A stretch of 64,000 nucleotides of DNA from Burkholderia humptydooensis. GTDB taxonomy: Bacteria; Pseudomonadota; Gammaproteobacteria; Burkholderiales; Burkholderiaceae. A model generated the notes under the pieces. The model saw nothing but the letters and a program-made list of their open reading frames with translations. It made no database searches and was not told where the DNA came from. A program made the translations under genes and the position numbers. Below are positions 27,426 to 34,069 of this stretch, one piece after another. Position 1 is the stretch's first letter; every line of letters begins with the position of its first letter. The stretch is from the NCBI RefSeq assembly GCF_001513745.1, contig NZ_CP013380.1, forward strand, positions 1,984,001-2,048,000. The letters run 5' to 3'.

Positions 27426-27751
27426 TTTTAAATAAAAATGTGATCGATTTATTTGAGTCGACAAAACCACGATTCCGGAAAAATTCAGAACGGAAAGAAA
27501 AAACGGATGCCGGGATCGAGCCGACGAGCATCGTCGCGCATCGCCCGCTGGGAGCTTGAGCGGAGCATTCTTGCCGTAATCGATTCGATGATTCTCTCGC
27601 TGCCATTCGTCATTGTTTTGATTGGGCGAACAAATTGGAGTGGCGATATTTGAACGGGAAATCGACATCGGAATAATCGATTGAATTTGGCGATCCAAAA
27701 TCGTTTTTCGAGATGCGGGAATTGCGAATCGGCGTGACCGGCGAGCCGAAA

Positions 27752-27800
27752 AGGTAGCCCAACATTCGTCACAAATTTGCGCCGGTTCGCTCCTTAGTCT
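27752..27800 (+). promoter_or_regulatory. Shared locus promoter element, copy upstream of gspF
   Basis: The upstream block is weak (AGGTAGCCCAAC), but AAC-ATTCGTCAC-AAAT-TTGCGCC and then CTCCTTAGTCTTGCC align without gaps to the copy at 5650, with about 28 of 46 positions identical. That includes TTAGTCT at the same distance (27793-27799). It is about 90 nt before the gspF ATG. Confidence 0.5.
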
Positions 27801-27887
27801 TGCCCGGCGACGCCGTTCGGCGGCATCGCAAACGGACCGCGGTCCCGCGGCCCGCGGGGCGTGTCCCGGCGTAAGGAGAACACTGAC

Positions 27888-29105
27888 ATGTCGGCATTCC
27901 GCTACGAAGCGATCGATCCTGCCGGCCGCACGCTGAAAGGCGTGCTGGAAGCGGACAGCGCGCGCGGGGGGCGCAACTGGCTGCGCACCCAGGGCCTGAC
28001 GCCGCTCGTCGTCGAGGCGGCCGCGTCGCGCCTGCACGGCGAGCGCCACCAGCGCCTCGCGCTCGGGCGCAAGCTGTCGCAGCGCGAGCAGGCGATCCTG
28101 ACGCGCCAGCTCGCGAGCCTGCTCGTCGCCGGGCTGCCGCTCGACGAATCGCTCGCGGTGCTGAGCGAGCAGGCCGAGCGCGAGTACGTGCGCGAGCTGA
28201 TGGCAGCGATTCGCGCGGAAGTCGTCGGCGGCCATTCGTTCGCGAACGCGCTCGGCCAGCATCCGCGCGATTTCCCCGACATTTACCGCGCGCTCGTCGC
28301 GGCGGGCGAGCACACGGGCAAGCTCGGCGTCGTGCTGTCGCGGCTCGCCGACTACATCGAGCAGAGCAACGCACTCAGGCAGAAGATCCTGCTCGCGTTC
28401 ACGTATCCGGCCGTCGTCACGCTGATCGCGTTCGGCATCGTCACGTTCCTGCTGAGCTACGTGGTGCCGCAGGTCGCGAACGTGTTCACGAGCACGAAGC
28501 AGCCACTGCCGACATTGACGGTCGTGATGCTCGCGCTGTCCGATTTCGTCCGCCGCTGGTGGTGGGCGGCGCTCGCCGCGCTCGTCGCGGCCGCCTATGC
28601 GGTGCGCAAGGTGCTGTCGCAAACCGGGCCGCGGCTCGCGTTCGACCGCTGGGCGCTCACCGCGCCGCTCGCGGGCAAGCTCGTGCGCGGCTACAACACG
28701 GTGCGCTTCGCGAGCACGCTCGGCATCCTGAGCGCGGCGGGCGTGCCGATCCTGCGCGCGCTGCAGGCGGCGGGCGAGACGCTGTCGAACCGTGCGATGC
28801 GCGCGAACGTCGACGACGCGATCGTGCGCGTGCGCGAGGGCTCGGCGCTGTCGCGCGCGCTCGCGCACACGAAGACGTTTCCGCCCGTGCTCGTGCACCT
28901 GATCCGCTCGGGCGAGGCCACGGGCGACGTGACGACGATGCTCGACCGCGCGGCCGAAGGCGAATCGCGCGAGCTCGAACGCCGCACGATGTTCCTGACG
29001 AGCCTGCTCGAGCCACTGCTGATTCTCGCGATGGGCGGCGTCGTGCTCGTGATCGTGCTCGCGGTGATGATGCCGATCATCGAGCTGAACAACATGGTGC
29101 AGTGA
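27888..29105 (+). CDS. gspF: Type II secretion inner-membrane platform protein GspF
   Basis: 405 residues, the normal GspF length. It begins MSAFRYEAIDPAGRTLKGVLEADSA, the classic GspF/PilC N-terminus. Two T2SSF domains span about residues 70-195 (LTRQLASLLVAGLPLDESL, HSFANAL, YRALVAAGEHTGKLG) and 270-395 (FASTLGILSAAGVPILRAL, PPVLVHLIRSGEATGDVTTML). Three transmembrane helices lie near 170-190, 220-240 and the C-terminus (LEPLLILAMGGVVLVIVLAVMMPIIELN). GspF anchors the GspE ATPase and drives pseudopilus growth, but no gspE is present in the window. RBS TAAGGAG is 8-9 nt before the ATG; an earlier GTG at 27861 is unlikely. It heads an operon with gspH. Confidence 0.9.
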   Translation: MSAFRYEAIDPAGRTLKGVLEADSARGGRNWLRTQGLTPLVVEAAASRLHGERHQRLALGRKLSQREQAILTRQLASLLVAGLPLDESLAVLSEQAEREYVRELMAAIRAEVVGGHSFANALGQHPRDFPDIYRALVAAGEHTGKLGVVLSRLADYIEQSNALRQKILLAFTYPAVVTLIAFGIVTFLLSYVVPQVANVFTSTKQPLPTLTVVMLALSDFVRRWWWAALAALVAAAYAVRKVLSQTGPRLAFDRWALTAPLAGKLVRGYNTVRFASTLGILSAAGVPILRALQAAGETLSNRAMRANVDDAIVRVREGSALSRALAHTKTFPPVLVHLIRSGEATGDVTTMLDRAAEGESRELERRTMFLTSLLEPLLILAMGGVVLVIVLAVMMPIIELNNMVQ

Positions 29106-29305
29106 TGCGGCGCTCAGCGCACGAACGCGTTCGGATTTCGCGCGGCGGGCCGCGCGATCTCGCGTTGCGGGCCGTCGCCGCCGATGCCGCCGATCGCGGC
29201 CGCGTGACGCGCCGGAGCAGGCGCGTCACGCGTGCTAGCGATACGGCGACGAGGGCCGCGCCGGCGGCGAACGTCGCGACGAGCGGATTTTCAGCGCGCC
29301 GGTGA
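29105..29305 (+). CDS. Small basic ORF between gspF and gspH
   Basis: 66 codons starting at an ATG that overlaps the gspF stop (TGATG) and ending 4 bp before gspH. The product is Arg/Ala/Ser-rich, with no transmembrane helix or prepilin motif and no family that I recognise. Its position is where gspC and gspG lie in Burkholderia gsp operons, but it shows no resemblance to either. It could be noise in high-GC sequence or a scar of lost gspC/G genes. Confidence 0.25.
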   Translation: MRRSAHERVRISRGGPRDLALRAVAADAADRGRVTRRSRRVTRASDTATRAAPAANVATSGFSARR

Positions 29306-29309
29306 ATAC

Positions 29310-29840
29310 ATGATGACGCGACACGGCGAAACGCGAGCGCCGCACGCGAAGGGGCCGCGGGAACGGGCGCGGCGGCGCCGGTCGCAACGCGGCTTCACGC
29401 TGCTCGAGATGCTCGTCGTGCTCGTGATCGTCGGGCTGCTCGTCGCGGTCGTGACGCTCGCGCCGTCGCGCAATCGCCGCACCGGGCTGGCCGAGGAGGC
29501 GCAGCGGCTCGCGAACCTGCTCGAATCGGCGGGCGACGAAGCGCAGGTGCGCTCGACGTCGATCGCATGGCAGCCTGACGGCGGCGGCTACCGCTTCATG
29601 CAGCGCACCGAAAGCGGCGCGTGGGCGCCGATGACCGACGAGCTGTTTCGCGCGCGTCGTTGGGGCGGCGAGGTGACGGGCGTGTCGGTACGCTACACGG
29701 ACGGCGGCGACGCGCTGTCGCGCGTCGTGCTCGGCGACGAAAGCATCGACGTGCCTGTCACGATCACGCTGTGGTCCGGCGACACGCGCATCGCCGTCGT
29801 GGCCACGGGCATCGGCAACTTCGCCGTGCGCGGGCCGTGA
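29310..29840 (+). CDS. gspH: Type II secretion minor pseudopilin GspH
   Basis: 176 residues. The prepilin motif RSQRG/FTLLEMLVVLVIVGLLVAVVTL with Glu+5 is followed by EEAQRLANLLESAGDEAQVR, the stretch conserved after the helix in GspH. It then has a short beta domain ending with TITLWSGDTRIAVVATGIGNFAV. GspH joins the minor-pseudopilin tip to the major pilin GspG, which is not present here. The start at 29310 (ATGATG) is chosen because the earlier in-frame codons overlap the small upstream ORF. It follows gspF by 204 bp and precedes the signalling genes. Confidence 0.85.
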   Translation: MMTRHGETRAPHAKGPRERARRRRSQRGFTLLEMLVVLVIVGLLVAVVTLAPSRNRRTGLAEEAQRLANLLESAGDEAQVRSTSIAWQPDGGGYRFMQRTESGAWAPMTDELFRARRWGGEVTGVSVRYTDGGDALSRVVLGDESIDVPVTITLWSGDTRIAVVATGIGNFAVRGP

Positions 29841-29927
29841 ACGGCGCGGCGTTCCGGCGTGCGGCCGGCGCGCCGGCTTCGTCGCTCACGCACGCACGCG
29901 TGCACGCATTGACTCGCGCCGCTGCAC

Positions 29928-29945
29928 GGTTCACCTGACTGTCAT
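29928..29945 (+). promoter_or_regulatory. Candidate PhoB box upstream of the STN-sigma-FecR operon
   Basis: GGTTCAC-CTGA-CTGTCAT. The second 7-mer is a perfect PhoB half-site; the first keeps only TCAC. It is about 45 nt before the first possible start codon (29990). This is a single weak site, supported mainly by context. Confidence 0.3.
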
Positions 29946-29989
29946 AGTGTCCACGCACAATCTGTCGTTCGCTTGCGACGGAGCCGCAC

Positions 29990-30787
29990 ATGGGATGCGC
30001 CGGCTCCGCCGGGGCGTGCCACTTCACTTCCGTCCAGGCATTCATGACTCGTTCACGGGCGCGGACCGGTGTCCTGGCGCTCGTCGCGTGGCTTGCGTTC
30101 GCCGCGTTGTGCATGCGCGGCGCGCAGGCGCAGGAGACGGGTGCCGCCGGCCGCCAGCCGGGCAGCGTCGCGCACTTCGATCTGCCCGCGCAGCCCCTCG
30201 CGAAGACCTTGCAGGACTTTGCGCGGCTCACCGAGCTGATCGTGCTGGCGAGCGCGCCGCTGCTCGACGGGCGGACGAGCGCGCCGGTGCAGGGCGATTT
30301 CGCGCCGCGCGACGCACTCGAGCGGATGCTGGTCGGAACGGGGTTGCGCGCGGCGTTCTCGCGCCCGGACGAGGCGATCATCGTCGCGCAGTCGGCCGTT
30401 GAAACGGCGAGCGCCGGCGACGCGCAGGCGGGGGCCGCGCTGCCGGTCGACGGCATCGACGGGATCGGCGATTCCGGCGAGCGGCGCGCGTTCGCGGGCG
30501 TGCTGCAGGCGCATCTGATCGATGCGCTGTGCGCGCAGCCGGCGGCGGTGCCGGGCAGCTATCGACTCGTCGCGCAGATGCGCATCGACAACAAGGGGGC
30601 GGCGGTGGCGGTGAACATGGTGGCATCGAGCGGTTCGGCCGCCCGCGACGCGGCGGTCCTGCGCGCGCTGCGCGCGCTGAGGCTGGACGACGCGCCGCCG
30701 GCGGATCTGCCGCAGCCGGTCACGATCCTGCTGCGGCCCGCCGGCAATGGCGTGCATGCGCGCTGTCCGCAGGCGGCGAGGAATTAG
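29990..30787 (+). CDS. STN-domain periplasmic signalling protein with TonB-C-like tail (VreA-like)
   Basis: 265 residues from the ATG at 29990 (GGAG before it); an ATG at 30044 directly before the hydrophobic signal (VLALVAWLAFAALCMRGAQAQ) is equally plausible. Residues about 55-130 form an STN domain: HFDLPAQPLAKTLQDFARLTELIVLASAPLL, then VQGDFAPRDALERMLVGTGL. Residues about 160-265 resemble a TonB C-terminal module, with YRLVAQMRIDNKGAAVAVNMVASSG, then DAAVLRALRALRL and LPQPVTILL. There is no beta-barrel, so it is not a TonB-dependent receptor. This STN protein, then an ECF sigma factor, then FecR, is the order of vreA-vreI-vreR in P. aeruginosa, where they respond to phosphate starvation. 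It probably relays a periplasmic signal to the anti-sigma factor next door. Confidence 0.75.
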   Translation: MGCAGSAGACHFTSVQAFMTRSRARTGVLALVAWLAFAALCMRGAQAQETGAAGRQPGSVAHFDLPAQPLAKTLQDFARLTELIVLASAPLLDGRTSAPVQGDFAPRDALERMLVGTGLRAAFSRPDEAIIVAQSAVETASAGDAQAGAALPVDGIDGIGDSGERRAFAGVLQAHLIDALCAQPAAVPGSYRLVAQMRIDNKGAAVAVNMVASSGSAARDAAVLRALRALRLDDAPPADLPQPVTILLRPAGNGVHARCPQAARN

Positions 30788-30793
30788 GCCGCC

Positions 30794-31342
30794 ATGTCCG
30801 ACAGCACCCGCAGCGGGCTCAGGAAACTGCTGGCGTCGCGCTATGCGTACCTCGTCAGGCGCCTTGAGCGCGTGACGGGATCGAAGGACGGCGCGGCCGA
30901 TGCGCTGCACGAGACCTGGCTGCGCCTCGAGAACGCGAACGTCTCCGCGCAGGTGTCCAACGCCGACGCCTACATACTCGGAATGGCGAACAACGTCGCG
31001 ATCGATCAGCATCGCCGCGAACGGCGGCATCTGCACGACGACGACGTTCAGACGCTGCTGGAGATGCCCGACGAACTGGCCGATCCCGAGCGGATCGTCG
31101 CGGCGCGCCGCAAGGTCGACACGCTGAAGGACGTGTTGCGCGGCCTGCCGCCGCGACGCCGGGCGATCCTGCTGGCCGCCCGCGTGGACGGCCTGCTGAA
31201 CCGGGAGATCGCCGAGCAGTTCGGGATTTCGCTGCGGCTCGTCGAAAGCGAGCTGAGCGCGGCGATGAAGTACTGTTTGCAGCGCATGCAGGAAGACAGT
31301 GATCTGTACGCCGGTTCGCGAGGCGGGCCGCGTAAATTTTGA
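30794..31342 (+). CDS. ECF sigma factor, FecI/VreI-like
   Basis: 182 residues. Region 2 spans about residues 10-80 (LVRRLERVTGSKDGAADALHETWLRLEN, then ADAYILGMANNVAIDQHRRERR). A linker leads to region 4 at about 110-170, with LRGLPPRRRAILLAARVDGLLNREIAEQFGISLRLVESELSAAMKYC and its helix-turn-helix. There is no C-terminal extension. It begins 6 bp after the STN gene stop and abuts the FecR gene, an operon typical of cell-surface signalling. The likely targets are the promoters of this locus, where five start regions share an element. I could not derive the -35/-10 from the sigma sequence itself. Confidence 0.88.
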   Translation: MSDSTRSGLRKLLASRYAYLVRRLERVTGSKDGAADALHETWLRLENANVSAQVSNADAYILGMANNVAIDQHRRERRHLHDDDVQTLLEMPDELADPERIVAARRKVDTLKDVLRGLPPRRRAILLAARVDGLLNREIAEQFGISLRLVESELSAAMKYCLQRMQEDSDLYAGSRGGPRKF

Positions 31343-31353
31343 GCATCCGGACG

Positions 31354-32349
31354 ATGACGAAAGCCCAGGCCGATACCGCCCACGACGCGCTCGACGAAGC
31401 GAGCGCGTGGCTGCCGCGTCTGCGCTCGGGGCGCGCGAGCCAAGCGGAAGCCGACGCGTTCGAGCGCTGGTGCGCCGATCGCCCGCAGGCCGCGCATCTG
31501 CTGCGCGACACGTGGAGCGCGCTGCGCACGGCCGCCGCGGAGCTCGAGCACGAGGAACGGACGGCCGCGGCGTGGGCAAACGTTGCAAGGCGCGAGCGCG
31601 CGGTGCGCACGGGGCGGCGGGCCTTCGTCGGCTTCGCGGTCGCGGCGGGCGCGTCGTGGCTCGCGCTGCGCCCGCCGATGCGGCTCTGGCCGTCGCTCGG
31701 CGATCTCGCGGCCGACTACCGCACGGGCACCGGCGAGCAGCGCCGCATCGCGCTGTCGCCGCAGGTGACGGTCGAGATGAACACGCAGACGCGCGTCGAC
31801 GTGCTGCCCGCGCGCGTCGCCGCGCACGGCATCGAGGTCGTCGCGGGCGAAGCGGAGATCGACGCGGCCGCGCCCACGGCCGATCGCGCGGCGCTGCTCG
31901 GGCCCGTCACCGTGGTCGCGGGCGGCGGCCGCATGCAGGCGACGGTCGCGCGGTTCAACGTGCGGCGCACGGACGCGCAGGTGTGCGTGACCTGCCTGTC
32001 GGGCACGGTCGCGCTCAGCCACCCGCGCGGCGCTCGCACGCTGCGGGCCGACGATCAGGTCGTCTACGACGATCGCGGCGTGCAGCCGGTGTCGCGGGCC
32101 AACCCGGGCGCCGTCAGCGCATGGCGGCGCGGGATGCTCGTGTTCAACGGCGTGCCGCTCGCGGACGTCGTCGCCGAGATCAACCGCTACCGGCCCGGCC
32201 GGGTCATCCTGCGCAACGCGGCGCTCGGCGAGAACCGGATGCAGGCGCAGTTCCCGATCGCGCGGCTCGACGACGTGATCGACATGGTCGGGCGCCTGTA
32301 CGGCGCGCGCGTCACCCGTCTGCCCGGCAACATCGTGCTGCTGAGCTGA
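31354..32349 (+). CDS. FecR-type transmembrane anti-sigma regulator (VreR-like)
   Basis: About 331 residues. An N-terminal cytoplasmic DUF4880 sigma-binding segment spans residues about 10-60 (DEASAWLPRLRSGRASQAEADAFERWC). A single transmembrane helix lies near 88-108 (AFVGFAVAAGASWLAL). The periplasmic FecR domain (DYRTGTGEQRRIALSPQVTVEMNTQTRVDV, then EVVAGEAEID) is followed by a C-terminal STN-like/DUF4974 domain (FNGVPLADVVAEINRYRPGRVIL, VGRLYGARVT). A TTG at 31339 overlaps the sigma stop (TTGA) and could add five residues; I prefer the ATG at 31354. The protein holds the sigma factor until the periplasmic signal arrives, usually by regulated proteolysis. Confidence 0.88.
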   Translation: MTKAQADTAHDALDEASAWLPRLRSGRASQAEADAFERWCADRPQAAHLLRDTWSALRTAAAELEHEERTAAAWANVARRERAVRTGRRAFVGFAVAAGASWLALRPPMRLWPSLGDLAADYRTGTGEQRRIALSPQVTVEMNTQTRVDVLPARVAAHGIEVVAGEAEIDAAAPTADRAALLGPVTVVAGGGRMQATVARFNVRRTDAQVCVTCLSGTVALSHPRGARTLRADDQVVYDDRGVQPVSRANPGAVSAWRRGMLVFNGVPLADVVAEINRYRPGRVILRNAALGENRMQAQFPIARLDDVIDMVGRLYGARVTRLPGNIVLLS

Positions 32350-32606
32350 CCCGTCCGCATTCTCCCCATCCTTCTTTCGGCGATTCCGCCGGCGCTTTCG
32401 GGCATCCCGCGGCCTGCGGGGCATGCGGGTTAAGGCGCGTCGATACGACCTGATCCATGAGGGCCGGCAAACGCCGGGCGGGCCGGCAGCGGCCGCCCGG
32501 TGGAGCGTCGTCGGACCCGAGGCGTGTGTGGCAAGCGCCCCGGCCCGCGCAGCGATGCGCGCAGCGGGGAAGGTGCGTCGATTGAGCTTCGGGCGGTGGC
32601 GTGATC

Positions 32607-32858
32607 ATGACCATATCGCAACGGGATGCAGATTCCGGCGCCGCGCAGTCGCGCGCCGACGACATTCGCGAGGGCGCGGTGCGCTGGCTGCTGTGGCTGC
32701 GCGCGGGCGGCCCGACCGCGCGCGAGCTCGACGCTTTCCGCCGCTGGCGCGCGCAGAGCGACGAGCATGCGCGCACCGTCCGGGAGTTGATCTGGATGTG
32801 GGCGGTGCTCGAGTCGATCGGCCGGCAGGGGCCGGACGGATCGACGCGCTCGCATTGA
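32607..32858 (+). CDS. DUF4880-only small protein (truncated FecR-like)
   Basis: 83 residues from the ATG at 32607; a GTG at 32601 is two codons upstream. The body, with DDIREGAVRWLLWLRAGGPTARELDAFRRWRAQSDEHARTVRELIWMW, is a clear DUF4880/FecR N-terminal sigma-interaction segment. The frame then stops (LESIGRQGPDGSTRSH) with no transmembrane helix or FecR domain after it. It lies 257 bp after the full-length fecR-like gene. It may be a decayed second anti-sigma gene or a soluble protein that competes for the sigma factor. A direct repeat of TGCGGGTTA flanks it (32424 and 32911). Confidence 0.55.
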   Translation: MTISQRDADSGAAQSRADDIREGAVRWLLWLRAGGPTARELDAFRRWRAQSDEHARTVRELIWMWAVLESIGRQGPDGSTRSH

Positions 32859-33074
32859 CGCGCCGCCCCGCGCCCGGAAGCGCCCGTGCGAGCGGGCGGC
32901 AAGAAAAGTCTGCGGGTTAGGCGAGCCCGTTTCGACCTTGTTTACGAGAGAGCGAGAGGGCCGTGAAGCGCGACCGCGGCTGGACGAAGCAGGCCCCGGC
33001 GCGCGGGGGGAGCGATCGCGGCCGTCGCGCCGCGAATGTCACGCGTGCCGCGCATGCCGCGCGATCGTTCGCGA

Positions 33075-33899
33075 TCAGGACGGCGGCGCGTCCTGCGCGC
33101 CGGCGCGCGCGCCGCGCCAGGCGGCGTCGAGCCGGTCGCCGGCGTCGTGCAGGGGCTCGCGCAGGAAGGGGAAACGTTCGAAGAACGGTGCGGATTCTTT
33201 CAGGGCCACGATATGGTCGACCATCCATTGCAGCAGATCGCCGCCGTGCCGGACCTGCTCCGGGCGCCAGTGCGGCATCGCGCAGAAGAGCTCCGCGAAT
33301 CCGCTCCAGCGGGACGGCCTGTCGTTGTCGCCGGGCCGGAAATACGTGTTCATCGCGATGTCGCGCGTGTCGGTCAGCGTGCCGACGAAGAGCCCGTGCG
33401 GGGTCGGCACGCCGATCTGCCGCCAGCGCTCCGCGAGCGCGAGCGCGCGCATCACGCGCGCCGCGACGAACGCGATGCGCGTCTCGTGCTCGATTTCCGT
33501 GAGCGTCATCACGCCGTTGCGCTGCATGCAACGGGCGACCGCGTGCGGCCGGATGACGTTCGACGCGAAGCTGCGCAGCACGAGGTCGGGCACCGTCAAC
33601 TGAAGCTGGAATTCGCGCAGGCCGTGCTCGGCGCTCATCGTCGAGAAGTTGACGAACAAGCCTTCGAGCCGGCCGAGCGCGCCGACGTACGGTTCGAGCC
33701 CGAGGCGCGCGAGCTTCGGCGCGATCCGGCGCTCGAGCAGCCGCATCAGGTTGCGGCGATTGCGCTCGCCCGCGAAGTCGTCGATGCAGCGCGTGACGAC
33801 GTCGCTGATTGCCCAGCGGCGCTCGTCGGCGACGAGGCGCGGAGAGCGGCTCAGGTCGAACCGGGCGCGGCCGTGCGCCACGCGTGGATCTACGTACAT
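33075..33899 (-). CDS. Hypothetical protein, divergent from the transposase-Phd fusion
   Basis: 274 residues from the ATG at 33899, chosen because GAGG lies 8 nt before it; the frame is open to 34001. There is no signal peptide or membrane segment, and no family that I recognise. It is predominantly alpha-helical and Arg-rich, with motifs such as NRRNLMRLLERRI, LGRLEGLFVNFSTMSAEHGL, TEIEHETRIAFVAARVMRALALAERWRQIG, and DIAMNTYFRPGDNDRPSRWSGFAELF with several Trp. The compositional bias is that of a real gene in this genome. It faces away from the transposase-like gene across about 170 bp, so the two may share a control region. Confidence 0.6.
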   Translation of the reverse strand: MYVDPRVAHGRARFDLSRSPRLVADERRWAISDVVTRCIDDFAGERNRRNLMRLLERRIAPKLARLGLEPYVGALGRLEGLFVNFSTMSAEHGLREFQLQLTVPDLVLRSFASNVIRPHAVARCMQRNGVMTLTEIEHETRIAFVAARVMRALALAERWRQIGVPTPHGLFVGTLTDTRDIAMNTYFRPGDNDRPSRWSGFAELFCAMPHWRPEQVRHGGDLLQWMVDHIVALKESAPFFERFPFLREPLHDAGDRLDAAWRGARAGAQDAPPS

Positions 33900-34069
33900 G
33901 CCGGTGCCTCGTGCATCGATTGCGGGCGGATCGGCGCGACGGCGCGTCGTCGTGCGTCTCCGGTCGCCCACGATGCTGCGGCGTCGAAAGCGGCCCGTCA
34001 AGCGCGATCGTGCCGACGGCCGGGCTGCATGCGCGGGCGTTCAACCATACAGCGCGGGGTGATCAGGTG

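Noticed and set aside
29105..29305. GspG or GspC between gspF and gspH
   Set aside because: The small frame there has no prepilin motif, no transmembrane helix and no similarity to either family. It is listed only as a low-confidence ORF.
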